Shown here piece after piece: positions 1 through 12,209 of a stretch of DNA of 64,000 nucleotides. The DNA comes from Isoetes taiwanensis (Eukaryota; Streptophyta; Lycopodiopsida; Isoetales; Isoetaceae). Each line of letters starts with the position of its first letter. Position 1 is the stretch's first letter. Position numbers and translations under genes: made by a program. The stretch lies in contig JAJEKV010000041.1 of NCBI GenBank assembly GCA_021234155.1, positions 10,501,018-10,565,017 on the forward strand, written 5' to 3'. The notes beneath the pieces were generated by a model, which was not told the origin of the DNA, did not search any database, and worked only from the letters and a program-made list of their open reading frames with translations.

Positions 1-494
1 ACGCTATAGATCAACAAAGAAGCCTAACAGAGGCGCTAATCTACTAGAATCACAACTAAGCTAACTATGTACTAACCGGAACCATAGCTAGCTCTACTAT
101 CCCTCTGGGTCGTCATCCTTCTGGATGGAACAGGGTCGAACAACATCTCAGGGTTGGGCAGCATCTCCTCCTCCATCTCCAATTGCCCCAAATCGAATTG
201 GGGCAAATTGGGGTGCAACCGCCAATTTGGGTGTCCCAAATTGGAAACTCTGCCTTGCCCAATCGATTTGGGCCAGGTGGCATGCTAACTATTATCTGCT
301 TTAATAATTAAACCCCTTTAATTATTGGGTTAAGCCCTAATTTCGAATTAGGGTTAAGGTTAGGTTTCCACTTTAATAATTAATGGTTAACATAGCTAAC
401 CTTAGCTTAAGAATAATTAATGTACCATTAATTATTCATAGTAATGTGTCATGTATTTATACCCAAAAGGCGTATAAATACGTGGAACGTCACA
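1..494 (-). repeat. LTR1, partial (terminal 494 bp)
   Basis: This matches the last part of the four other LTRs of the family (for example 32249-32742) and ends in CGTCACA at 494. In element orientation it is the start of the 3' LTR. It contains a run of short palindromes: 183-206 (TTGCCCCAA and TTGGGGCAA), 335-353 (CCCTAATT, TCG, AATTAGGG) and 411-437 (12-bp arms around TAC). A mirrored TATA pair, TATTTATAC at 454-462 and GTATAAATA at 472-480, lies close to the LTR edge. Confidence 0.9.
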
Positions 495-507
495 TTCTCC
501 CCACCTT
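495..507 (-). promoter_or_regulatory. Polypurine tract of INT1
   Basis: On the minus strand this reads AAGGTGGGGAGAA directly before the TG of the LTR. Such a purine run primes plus-strand DNA synthesis in LTR retrotransposons. The same tract flanks LTR2 (9444), LTR3 (23784) and LTR4 (32743), and a one-base variant flanks LTR6 (57555). Confidence 0.85.
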
Positions 508-515
508 AGAAATGA

Positions 516-3367
516 ATATGTAGCATAATAACAGGGGGTTTTCTTTGTGTTTTTGTACGCTTTTCACAAAGGTTTTCCTAAGATTTCATGGCGTATTCGA
601 ATGGATGTACTAATGCGTACATCTAGAGTGCACCATTTCTTAGTCGTTGATTTAGTTTTTTTTTTTCAATGGTCCAACATCCAAGGGCTCACAACAAAAG
701 CCCTCTTTTTATTTTAGAGGCTGAACATGCAAGCCTCGTGGATAGCATTTTAGGGCGTGAGAGAGGGCTTGCAAATCTGCAACAATGTAATGGGCCGGCT
801 ATGTAATGGGTGTACCGGCATTGCTCTTTTCGTCCCTCGGGTTAAAAATCATCTCTCAATGACTTGAGATTTAGGCTATGGCGCTTCAAACCACAAACCA
901 TGGCTTGGGGCATCACAAGGTCTTTGGTTGTGATGCTATTATCGGGCATCCGGGAGCGTAAAGTGATGGATCGGACAATGTAAAGCTTGGCTTGTCCAAT
1001 CCATTCCGAACGGACATGCCTCGAAAGCTTCCTCGGTCCCCGGTGTTCTTCAAACAGGGGATGTGCTTCAATGGTCGGGCCGGTAATGCCACACGAAGCC
1101 TAGACATAGTTGCCCAATATCGGCAACTCTTGGCTCAACCGCACATTCCCGAATCTGGGGAATATGGCTTTTACACGAGTGAGATGGAGCACTTTGGAGC
1201 CCCGATAGGTCATCAGAATATTGGAGCCCGATATGGAGCCAAACAAATCCCGACAGTTTGTGGAATATGCAGGGAGAGAAGCTTCTTCATAAAAATGGTG
1301 GCGTGATCTTATAACGTGGGGGGTTTTGTGGGTCGGATTTTAGGAAAGAAAACTTGGAATGGCCGCTAAGACCATGGGCACGCCAATCGATGCATTAGTG
1401 TGTAGGATGAGTTGTCTCAGAAAACGTGTAAGTTTTGCTACAATACGCAATGAGAAACAGGATGGTGGGCGGCTCGTTTTGGTCTGAGCACTTTGCTCAT
1501 TGCAAAGGCCACAAATGATGGGTCCGTCGTGTCGCAGCAGCCTTAAAAGATTTGGGCCTTTGTACGAGCCTGAATGTTTCTCACTATGATTCCCCAAAGA
1601 AAGAAGCATGTTGTGATGCCCGGCATCCATGGCATCTCGCCGGATGCTTTTGCATCTGGCCGGATGCTTTTGCAAAGCTTAACTCGTGATAGGGAGCAAG
1701 TGGCTTGGAGGATCTTGCTTGGAGCTTATGTTATATCGATCTTTTCCTTCTAGAAGGCCTTTGTGCCTTACAAATTCAGGTAAGATTTAGAAGTTCTACA
1801 TATGTATTTCTTGGGGAATGTTAGTTGTCAAAGGCTATGCCTGGTGTGATGCTATGAATTTTGTAACTAAATTCTTACCTGTCCCTGCAAAACTTATGGT
1901 TGGAGCTTCAGCAGGACCTTGACAAAATATCATCCAAAGAATAAACTTCCAATGTTTTTAAAGTTTTTCAGGCTTTAGCATACCTAGCCAAGGTTATCCA
2001 GTTAAGAGAACTCATCCAGGATATGATTCATCCAAGAATGCTAACGTACATATATATGCCACTAGGATCCCGGCATTTCTTTCCACAAAGTTTTTAATTT
2101 TTTCATAGGCCCAAGGAGGTAATTGCATCATCCTTCATGGGATTTGCTGCAAACAGAACTACTTTTTGCAATGCTGCTTGGAAAACTATTGCATTGTTCT
2201 TTTGGTGCTTGCATTTGGGAATTATAAGTGTTGTAAACAACCGTGATACATGATCAGCTTTGTGGATTCCAAGAATAAACTGGAAGGGAAAAGAAAAGAG
2301 GAAGACAGCCTCTAAGTGAAGCACTTTAACAAAGTGAAGCTTGGAAAGTTGCATGTTTCTTTCCTGGTATAACATTTTTTATACTCACTGTGCTCAATTT
2401 CCTGCTTTGGAGTAGTAACAGCACAGGTGCCTCATGATGGTATTTGCCATAATGCTTGCAACGGGCACAGTTGGGTTCCTAACCTCTTTCTATTTTGTGC
2501 ACTACCTTTTCTCTTCAATCAAGCTAGATTGATAAAAGTTAATCGTGAGGAATTCGTCTACTTCTGGTACATTGCAAAAGTAGGTGAGTTGCAGCGATGC
2601 TTTTGAAGCCAAAGCATTCTTGGCATATATATCAGAAGTGACCGGATATTTACGATATTTACTGAGATCCTTTTTGCAATTTGTCAATATTTTAACTGAA
2701 TTGATTCTTATTTTATTTTAATGTTAAATGTTCATTTCTAAGAAACTCAAAAAGGCAGCTCCACTCGTGGTATATACCCGCTGGATGGCCACATCATTCT
2801 TGCTATGGACTCGTTGGATGGCCATTTGTGCATTTCAAATGTTTCTAACAGAAAACATTGTCATATCCAGATGAATGGTCACATTGCAACAAACTATTTC
2901 AGCTAAAAATGCATTGTATTAAATGAAAATGTAATATAATGTCCTTGATGTTTTATACAATCTCTTGAATTAATAAATAATATTTACGCCCTTAAAATTT
3001 CTCTATTTTTCCTTTTGTTAGGGCCCGAAGGGCCCAAATTTTTTGTTGATATAACAACCAATACATAATTACCATTAACATTATTAACACAAACCATTGC
3101 ATTCAATGCATTTAAATTAAAATCCCCCTGAAACCCCCTTTGGTTTGGGTGCATATTCACACGGGGGGTTACGTAGGGCAGCGAGAGCCCCAAAAAATTT
3201 ACAATACATGTACAAAATTAACACCATTAAGTACATCCTCTCAAACCTTATAGTATTTTGCAAACCTTAATATACAGTATACAAAAACTTGTAGATGCAT
3301 ACCCCACAAACGAGGATCGCTATGTACGGTCCAGATCTTGGAATAAAGGGCAAATATGCCCATCTGA
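516..3367. other. Acquired 2.85-kb block in INT1
   Basis: Present in INT1 and INT3 at the same point and absent from INT2, INT4 and the chromovirus at 57567-57600, so it is a gain. It lies only 21 bp from the LTR edge, just inside the polypurine tract, and replaces about 9 bp of ancestral sequence. No LTR, clear terminal inverted repeat or target duplication is visible. It reads like captured host DNA: more GC-rich stretches, exon-like open pieces such as one ending near 1290 and one ending at a GTAAGA donor near 1781, and AT-rich intron-like spacers. No domain is recognised. A palindrome GGGCA-AATA-TGCCC followed by CTGA near its right end is reminiscent of a Helitron tail but the left end does not fit. 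Confidence 0.65.
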
Positions 3368-6300
3368 CAGCATCAAGACTAGTGTAAGGTCGTCTCCCCA
3401 CCTTAAAGAGGTAACGGGAAAATAGCGTATAAGACTCCATATTATAGGAGGTAAAATATTAACAAGATGACTATGATCATCATAGAATTTAAGCACCGTA
3501 GTGCATTTTACATATTAGCACAAAATAATGTTTAATTCAAAGATACTTTACATGCCTTGGAACACGTTATAACAAAATGTGTGTTGCAAGTCTTCGCACC
3601 TTGAATTCCTGTATTAATTCTACAGTGTATGTAATTACATACTTACTAGCTTACAGAAAAATTACAAGTACTCTAGAGTTCTGTATAACAAGTGTTCGTG
3701 ATGCGACTCGCTCGCCGGTTCTTCGTTCTCATTGGCGTCCTGGGTTCACACCACGCTAGAATATTAATTTAAAGTTGGTTATGAGGGAACCACCCATACT
3801 AACTTCCTAAATGGATACAAGACTAATCTCCCGGCGTAGGAAGAGGATGCTTCTTCCATCGTGGCCGTGGAGACAGCGCTCTATAATGCCTATACCTTTC
3901 TAAACCTTGCACTCGATCATGGCCCCAAGGGTTTAAGCGTAAGGGTCGTTTAAGACGATCCTATCATTGCCCATGATTAGGTGCTACCTTATGTATGACC
4001 TCCTTGACCATGCATACCCCAGTGCACCATGGTCCAGAAGATTTATGCTAGAGAACATCCCCGCTGATCTCATCATCGCTCTAATGGACAAGCTTACATT
4101 AGGGTGCAACATTTTGCTAGAGAACCATTTAAGATGGTCTCATCCTCGCTAATGCCACCATTTGGCTAAGGCAAGCAAACCCTGGTCATGCCTACATTGA
4201 CAGTACACCACGGCCTAGGGTACGTATGCAACGCATAGTAACATAAGCTGCATACATAGAGCAACTTGAAGCGATTAATGTAATTACCTTAAGGTAATAT
4301 TTATGAAGTAACATTATGATAATATCGGATACATTACCCCGATAGCAGTATTATTTTTACTCTAGGCTTTACTATATCTAACGACGTGTAGGTCGTGATT
4401 ATTAAACAACAATCGTAATTTAGACGTATTGTTAGATAGACCCGGTTTTAATTATCATACTCAAGAATTAGGTGTGCTTCTTATTCTCTTCCGTGGGTCA
4501 TATAGCTGTCCTTGGAAGGAATTGCATCCTTGGAAGGATCGGTTAAGATGCTACCGAACATTATGGTTGTTCATTTAACTTATTTCCGTATGAAAGCTTA
4601 TAATACATGCACTTATGTGGAGTTTTTTTTTTTTCTTTATAGCTGAATATATTGACTAGGTATGATGGATGCACCTATCATGTTGACATTTATATGAATA
4701 ATGCTATATGTTTACCAAACTACTTAGAACAATCCTACCCGGGATGGTTCTATCATGAAAACATTCCTTCTGGATGCACAAGAGCAGGGAACTACATATG
4801 CTTCTTATTTTTGAGTGAGTTGATGTTATCATAACAAGTTGGCCGGACTTGTTAGATTACTTCCCTTCATTTGGTTGGATTATTCCCAGGAGATACTAGC
4901 TTTACACATAGTTAACAATGATCCTGGTAATGATTCCGTCTTAGCAAGGTGATCAAGCTCACCAAGTGGATCCAATACGTTGGATATGTGCTAACAATCA
5001 TGTATAAGTTTAGTTAATCCTGCGGACTTCCTTTCGGCGCATTGAGGACTTCCTCAATTCTTGAGGTGATAACTGTCATTACAAGGCGGGTAAAAAATTG
5101 TTTGACGATCCTATAGTTCGTGATATCACTCAAAGGTTATGCTACTTAAGGTATATGACCATATGCACACGGGGCGTGCTACAAGTTCGGGCGACTCTGC
5201 GTTTAAAAAATTTCTTTGCCGCGGGTGGCCGTAAAAGCTTGAAAGGGAAGTCTCGAGAAAAAGAAGTTCCATGTTGAGTTCTTGGTCTTGGCGTCTAAAG
5301 AATGACCCTAGATTTAACATTATCGTCTGCGAACTTCGATTGGCGTGCTTTATATCGAGTGGTCTCTTATCGATAGATAGGTCGCATCAACGGTGAGTTA
5401 TTGATGTTAGCGTTAAGTTAAAGTCGAGAGTGAAGATTTTACTTATTGGCGGTCCGTGGAGCATTTAAGTATTACATGTATAGCAATAGGTAGATTACCT
5501 ATAATTGAGAAATGTGTATGAAACAAATCAAGAATGATTGAACATACACATGTAACATCCATAGGTAGAGATCCCTACGGTAACATACGGAAACAAATTT
5601 ATGTTATATAATTCAAAGAAAGTGCAATTCTGACCACAAAATAGAATTGTGCAACCTAGCTATGAAGGATATGTGATTGGATCGTCGAATACTACGGTGA
5701 CGAATAAGAGATACATGATGCTAGCTTGGATAAGGAGAGTCCGAATAATGGTTTATCTTGGAGTTATAGCATCGCTCCTAATGACTCTAGGTTTCACTAC
5801 ACTGCCTAAATTTGGGGATGAGTTACATCTTGTAGGAAGAATTACTATAAGACATGATTATGTCAGGATATACGGTTGAGAAGTTACTTGTAATAGGACA
5901 ACAAATGGCACAAGATGCGGCATAGAAGAATGTAAAAATAATAATTGAAAGATGTATGAGGATGCTAGAATATAGAGATCGAATGATATCCGAGTTTAAA
6001 AAAGACAAGAAATTTGGACACCTAACTGTAACATTGAAAGATAGACTACTGATTATGTGTATCTACCGACATGCAAAGGCTATTACTTTAAGGACATTTA
6101 TAGTTTTAATGACAATCAGGAATGAAGATAATGGTTGGTTTACATTAGATTGATATAATAGAATAATTCTAAGAGAAGGTTGATCACTTGTGAAATGACA
6201 ATCATGTGGTGTATGAATAAAACCAGTGGGATATAGGTGTATATTGCGACCTAGAGAAAAAAAAATTAATAATCTATAGAAGAACAAGGACATAAAGAGG

Positions 6301-7158
6301 AATGTCGAAGGGTGATGGGATGAAAAATCCAAACTCATCATCTAAAGAGGTTTCCCTTTTCTTTTATAGGAGTAAGACGAGTTAAGATTTATAATGAATT
6401 GAGAGAACATTGGGTAGAGCGATTTTTTACGACTGATAGTGATAGACTAAAGGAGCATCTAGTTGATTGGGCCAAGAGAGATTGAGTTGTTGAGAAGTGA
6501 GGTGAGTTTGAGTCTAAATTCCACTTAATTCCTAACATAGGAAGTCGAGTCATATAAGATATAAAACACGGGAAGGTACTATAGATGAAAGAAAAGCAGG
6601 GTTGAAAGAGTTTCCTATCAAGCATGTGATACCATGGTCGGAGATTTTATTTATCTTGGCAAGTAATGACCATTTGGGTGAGGGCACTTGGCTATGGTTA
6701 CACAAGGCCGATAGTATTATATCGATTGAATACATAGAGGAGGTATTTCCTCATCGTAATGAAAATGGGGGGTTTGCGATAAAGGGCGAGGTTGCATCCT
6801 AGCTATTCTTGGATAGGATATTGTTCCCATCGGACAATTCTTCGCTCCACGTGAGCATCTTCCGTGGCGGGAATAAGGAATCGGTCTCCTTCCTCGATCG
6901 CGGGTCCGCTTAATGCCACGTTCACGGAGATTAACGCCGAAGCTTAGCCATGTCGATCGGGCGGAGGTCAATTATGGCGAGAAAGGTCGACCCGGCGGCT
7001 ATAGTGAAAACGCTTGCTCCGGCGCTATGGTAAAATGCTTAATCCGGTAGGTTGATACCTCCACAACGTGGTTTTAGCCAAGGCAAACCTCTATTTTAAA
7101 ACAAAGAATAGATGCACTATAATTATTAGAAAAAGGGTTATATCCCTTCAAGAAAGAA

Positions 7159-7365
7159 GTTGGCTTATTGGTAAAGATGTTGGCTTGGGTACAGAGGTCG
7201 GGGTTCAATCCATGACGACCTTTTGCTTAAAAGGTACTGCTAACTGGATAAAACATAACATTAAATATGTATAGCAAAGGATAGAACACATTACATAAAG
7301 AGAGTTGGCAAAATGGGAAGAGTGTTGGGTTGGAAGTGGGAGGTCATGGGTTTGAAATGAGGGGA
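7159..7365 (+). other. Two tandem tRNA-like (pol III box) modules in INT1 leader
   Basis: Module one has an A-box-like TTGGCTTATTGG at 7160-7171 and a B-box-like GGTTCAATCC at 7202-7211. Module two has TTGGCAAAATGGG at 7305-7317 and a weaker B box at 7348-7359 that reads GGGTTCGAAATG in INT4. Spacing near 40 bases fits tRNA-derived promoters and SINE heads. They lie opposite to the retrotransposon sense strand, 450-650 bp from the primer binding site. Confidence 0.55.
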
Positions 7366-7404
7366 AAGAAATTCCAAGCGTATTTTATACGGGGGAACCG
7401 TATA

Positions 7405-7471
7405 GGTGCGCTGAGTGTGAAATACGATCTTAACTTTGGATTATAAGCACATCAATAGCAGTCAGCGCACC
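7405..7471. other. Stem-loop near the primer binding site, INT1
   Basis: GGTGCGCTGA at 7405-7414 is perfectly complementary to TCAGCGCACC at 7462-7471. The stem is kept in INT3 (30691-30757) and INT4 (38369-38425) although the loop length differs, because INT4 lacks about 10 loop bases. It sits in what would be the transcribed 5' leader, where packaging or dimerisation signals are usual; that role is inferred. Confidence 0.5.
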
Positions 7472-7802
7472 TTTTGACTTCTAGCCTTGGGGTCGCCACC
7501 TTTGCCTCGGGAAACGTGCCCCCTTGGGGTGTGCCGCGGAGACGCTGGAACAATTTCTGCCTCCATCCGAGTTACCCACTAAAGTTCATTACCCATCTAA
7601 ACTTGGGTCTTCTAATTATACCAGTTCCACACCAAATTCACCCTAACTTCCTAAATCTCAAACAATTTATTACACAAACCTAGCATAAAGACTAAATCAT
7701 CGAGAAGTTAGGCAGTTTAGCTAAACTTAAACTCCCACGTAACTACCGAACTGACGGTTTAGAATTTGGTCAGTGCTATGATTCTGATCAACCAAAATCA
7801 TG

Positions 7803-7814
7803 GCTCTGATACCA
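7803..7814 (-). promoter_or_regulatory. Primer binding site for initiator tRNA-Met, INT1
   Basis: On the minus strand this reads TGGTATCAGAGC, one base after the LTR end. It is the standard plant retrotransposon site complementary to the 3' end of initiator tRNA-Met, and it fixes the element's orientation. Confidence 0.9.
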
Positions 7815-7815
7815 C

Positions 7816-9443
7816 TGTGACGCTCCACGAATATATCAATGCACTGACGATACATCAAAAAGGACTTCCCCCCATGGCAATCAGCTCACCATGAGCATGG
7901 CCCTCCCGCCTAACTTCGGACCATCCATAGAAAGATGCGGGGTGAAGGACACGGAGGTGTCATTGCCCACGCCTTCAATGGGACTCCTAAGTGGCGGCGT
8001 GAATACATGTTAGCATACAACATAAATACATAAAATAACCACCACGAAGGTTGGCACATCCATCCAAGTACTAGCGGCAAAGAAGATGCATCTAGTCCTA
8101 AGGAAAACACCCCAAACCCGAGGTTCTACCCCTCGGACTCTCTGTGGAGGATGGACTGGCCCGCTCGGTCTCAAGAGATCAGTGACAGGTATAACACGGC
8201 ATTGGCTGGCATAGAACAGTGGCTAGGGTTGTCCCTCCATCCGCCCCTCACATTGCACACTTTGCGGATGAAATGAATCAAGCTATGGCGCCATTGTAGC
8301 CTTGGGAGCGCAAATCCCAAAGAATCACCCTTCGGGACTACTCCGGTCACATCTCCCCCTGGTCCGATGAGGCAGGTCAGAAGTGTCCCCTTCAGTCGCA
8401 GTGAATCCATGGGTGAGCTAGAGGACAAGTGCCGCATCAGCGACCCCCGCATCCGTACCCGACTTACTCCCCTAACTTTATCTTCAAAGTACAAGATGCC
8501 CCATACGGGTCATACCTCAGCATCACTCGGTGTCGTGACCCATACCCGCCCTACGTGGACCAGGCTATTAGGCCTAGCTCACCGAAGGAGTCCCCGTGAG
8601 CCTTTATGCTTCTTTCGAGGCCAGACCCCACCCCACACTTCATCACTCACGCCCCTTATCCGGTGCTTCAATGTTGCCAGATTCCACAAATCGGTGGGAT
8701 CTTGTACACCGAGCCGCATCTAATGGGAATAATCTGGGGATCTATCTAGGAGCTTACTACAATACATGGGCTCCCGAGGAGGCTCTCTACCCCCCCATAA
8801 TCCCCATCTCCTGAGTGCTAACTAAGCAAAGAACGCTAAACCATCAACCAAAGCACATACAGAGACTAGAGATAAGAATACTCACCATATCAATCAAGGG
8901 TTAGCCTAACGAGTGTAAACCATAGAGAAAAGCAGAGAGAGAACACACACCAGAGTACCAGCTATAGATCAACAAAGAAGCCCTAACAGAGGCTAATCTA
9001 CAGAATCACAACTAAGCTAACTATGTACTAACCTAACCATAGCTAGCTCTACTATCCCTCCGGTCGTCATCCTTCGGGCCGGACAGGGGTCAACAACATC
9101 TCAAGGTTGGACAAAGATCTCCTCCTCCATCTCCCGATTGCCCCAAATCGAATTGGGGCAAATTGGTAAACCACTCAATTTGGGTGTCCCAAATTGGAAA
9201 CTCTACTGCCCAATCGATTTGGGCCGAGGGTGGCATGCTAATTATTATCCTTAATAATTAAAACCCTTTAATTATTGGGTTAAACCCTAATTTCAATTAG
9301 GGTTAAGGTTAGGGATTTCCACTTTTAATAATTAATGGTTAACATAGCTAACCTTAGCTTAAGAATAATTAATGTACCATTAATTATTCATAGTAAATGT
9401 CATGTATTTATACCCAAAAGGCGATAAACACGTGGAACGTCTA
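7816..9443 (-). repeat. LTR2 (middle LTR of array 1)
   Basis: About 1.63 kb, starting TGTGACGCTCC on the plus strand; the end near 9443 is altered to CGTCTA where other copies read CGTCACA. It is shared by INT1 on its left and INT2 on its right, the signature of a tandem LTR array. It shares small variants with LTR4 (CAAGGTTGGACA, and GCTAATTATT before the AT-rich palindromes) against LTR1 and LTR3. No coding sequence is visible. Confidence 0.88.
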
Positions 9444-12209
9444 TTCTCCCCACCTTAGAAAATGATGCCGCCTCTCAACATCAAGACTAGTGTAGATCGT
9501 CTCCCCCACTTAAAGAGGTAAATTCGAAAATAGCGTATAGACTCCCATTATAGGAGGTAAAATATTAACAAGATGACTATGATCATCATAGAATTTAAGC
9601 AATCGTGGTGCATTTTACATATTAGCACAAAATAATGTTTAATTCAAAGATACTTTACATGCCTTGGAACACGTTATAACAAAATGTGTGTTGCAAGTCT
9701 TCGCACCTTGAATTCCTGTATTAATTCTACAGTGTATGTAATTACATACTTACTAGCTTACGTGAGAAAAATTACAAGTACTCTAATAACAAGTGTTCGT
9801 GATGCGAAACTTTTCGTGGGTTCTTCGTTCTCATTGGCCCCGGGTTCACACCACGCTAGAATATTAATTTAAAGTTGGTTATGAGGGAACCACCCATACT
9901 AACTTCTAAATGGATGCAAGACTAATCTCCGTAGGAAGAGGATGCTTCTTCCATCGTGGGTGGGAGACAAAGCCGCTTCTATAATGCCTATACCTTTCTA
10001 AACCTTGCACTTTCGATCATGGCCCCAAGGGGTTTTAAGCATAAAGAAGTTGGTTTAAAGGCGATCCTATCATTGCCATGATTAAGATGCTACCTTATGT
10101 ATGACCTCGTTGACCATGCATACCCCAAAGGCACCATGGTCCGTGAGGATTTATACTAGAAGAACATCCCAGCTGATCTCATCACATGGCTCTAATGGAC
10201 AAGCTTACATTAGGGTGTAGCATTTTGCCAGAGAACCATTTAAAGATGGTCTCATCCTCGCTAATGCCACCATTTGGCTAAGGCAAAGCAAACCCCGTCA
10301 TGCCTACATTGACCAGACACCACGGCCTAGGGTGCGTGCACAACGATAGTAACATAAGGCAGGGCATAGAGCAAATCCTTAGATTACTAATGTAATTACC
10401 TTAAGGTAATATTTATGAAGTAACATTATGACAATATTCGTACATTACCCCGATAGGCGAGATTATTTTTTACTCTAGGCTTTTTACTATATATCTAACG
10501 GCGTGTAGTTCGTGATTATTAAACAATAATAAATAATTTAGACGTATTGTTAGATAGACGGTTTTAATTATCATACTCAAGAATTAGGTGTCCTTCTTAT
10601 TCTCTTAGTGGGTCATATAGCTGTCCTTGAAGGAATTGCATCCTTGGAAGGATCGGACAAGATGCTACCGCGGGTTTGTTTCATTTAACTTATTTCCGTT
10701 ATGAAAGCTTATAATACATGCACTTATGTGGAGTTTTTTTTTTATAGCTGAATATATTGGACTAGGTATGATGGATGCACCTATATCATGTTGACATTTA
10801 TATGAATAATCTTTATGTTTACCAAACTACTTAGAACAATCTAGGGATGGATTTACGTAAACATTCATACGGATGCACAAGAGCGAGGGAACTACATATG
10901 CTTCTTATTTTTGAGTGAGTTGATGTTATCATAACAAGTTGGTAGGACTTGTTAGATTACCTCCCTTTCATTTGGTTGGATTATTCCCGGAGATACTAGC
11001 TTTACACATAGTTAACAATGATCACATTAATGATTAGTGCCAAGGTGATCAAGCACACCAGTGGATCCAATACGTTGGATATGTGCTAACAATCATGTAT
11101 AAAAGTTTAGTTAATCCACTGCGGACTTCCTTTAGCGCGTGAGGACTTCCTCAATTCTTGAGGAGTGATAACTTCATTACAAAAGCGGGAGTAAAAAAAA
11201 ATTGCTTGGACGATCCTATAGTTACGTGATATCACTCAAAGGTTATGCTACTTAAGGTATATGACCATATGCACAGGGCGTGCTACAAGTTAAGACGCTC
11301 TTTGCGTGCCAAAGCGGTTTTCTTTGCGGCCGGTAAACCGTAAAAAGCTTGAAAGGGAAGTCTCTACGAAAGAAGTTCCATGTTGAGTTCTTGGTCTTGG
11401 CGTCTAAAAGAATGACCCTAGATTTAACATTATCGTGCGAACTTCGGTTGGCGTGCTTTATATCGATGGGTCTCTTCCTTCGATAGATGGATTACATCAA
11501 CGGGTGAGTTATTGATGTTAAGCGTTACGCCAAATTAGGAGTGAAAGATTTTCTAGCATGCGGTCAGGTGGGCATTTAGGTATTACATGTATAGCAAAAG
11601 GTAGATTACCTATAATTGAAAATGCGTATGAAACAAATCAAGAATGATTGAACATACACATGTAACATCCATAGGTAGAGATCCTAAGGTAACATCACGA
11701 GAACAAATTTATGTTATATAATTCAAAGAAAGTGCAATTCTGGCCACAAAAATAGAATTGTGCAACCTAGCTATGAAAGGATATGTGATTGGATGAAATA
11801 CTACTACTGAGTTTTCAGGTTGGGTGGTGAATAAGAGATACATGATGCTATCTTGGATAAGGAGAGTCGAATAATGGTTTATATCGCGGAGTTATAGCAG
11901 GTACTCTAATGACTCTAGGTTTTCTACTTACAAAATTTGGGGATGAGTTACATCTTGGCCGGGGGAAGAATTACTATAAGACATGATTATGTCAGGGATA
12001 TCGGTTGAGAAGTTACTTGTAATAGGACAACGATGGCACAAGATGCGGCATAGAAGAATGTAAGAAATATGGAGTGAAGATGTATGAGGATATTTAGAGA
12101 TATAGAGATCCGAGATGATATCCAGGAGTCTAAAGGCAATTTGGACACACGATGAGCCTCTTTGATTATGTGTATCTCTGGAGCATGCAAGGCCTATTAC
12201 TTTAAGGAC
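9444..12209 (-). mobile_element. INT2: internal domain, subtype b, truncated
   Basis: Follows INT4 (32743 onward) from the polypurine tract to about 12209, corresponding to 6095 in INT1, then homology stops abruptly. It lacks the acquired block. It shares subtype b markers with INT4: GTGTAGCATTTT near 10218, GCAAAAGG near 11595, and a 14-bp TTTCAGGTTGGGTG near 11815 that is missing from INT1 and INT3. The copy carries many small length differences. The 1.7 kb with the Helitron site, tRNA-like modules and primer site is lost. Confidence 0.85.

Larger units (their letters stand above)
495..7815 (-). mobile_element. INT1: non-coding internal domain, subtype a
   Basis: A 7.3-kb internal domain between LTR1 and LTR2. 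Without the acquired block at 516-3367 it is about 4.47 kb, matching INT4 without its Helitron. No retrotransposon protein domain can be read on either strand; frames of 60-92 codons occur but are not family-like. Subtype a markers shared only with INT3 include GTGCAACATTTT near 4109, GCAATAGG near 5483 and GTGTGCTTC near 4471. The part near the 5' leader (6150-7060) is almost identical to 29430-30350. Polypurine tract, tRNA-like modules, stem-loop and primer binding site are listed separately. Confidence 0.85.
1..12209 (-). mobile_element. Array 1: truncated tandem LTR retrotransposon, LTR1-INTa-LTR2-INTb
   Basis: Two internal domains separated by a shared LTR, all on the minus strand. On the plus strand each LTR ends in CGTCACA and is followed by the complement of a polypurine tract; each complete internal domain ends with the complement of the initiator tRNA-Met binding site, followed by TGTGACG, the next LTR. 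No gag or pol domain is visible in either internal domain, so this is a large non-autonomous element (LARD-like). The left edge lies outside the window. The right edge is a sharp loss of homology near 12209, where the remaining 1.7 kb of INTb and any third LTR are missing. Array 2 at 22171-40401 has the same order and subtype content. Confidence 0.88.

Noticed and set aside
992-1306. 104-codon plus-strand frame in the acquired block as a gene
   Set aside because: The same region in INT3 breaks the frame through small indels and no domain is seen, so it is not called as a gene.
516-3367. Acquired block as a Helitron, because of a hairpin and CTGA near its right end
   Set aside because: The left border has no TC, the insertion is not between A and T, and 9 bp of target are replaced.
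6063-6341. A 92-codon minus-strand frame in INT1 identical in INT3, and a 61-codon frame (6550-6735) identical in INT1, INT3 and INT4
   Set aside because: The surrounding non-coding sequence is equally conserved because the copies are recent, so identity is no sign of selection. Composition is low-complexity and hydrophobic with no family match.
6602-6802. Plus-strand frame resembling an integrase zinc-finger region (VIPWSEILFILA)
   Set aside because: The Cys pair is missing, spacing is wrong and the strand is antisense to the element. The resemblance is too short.
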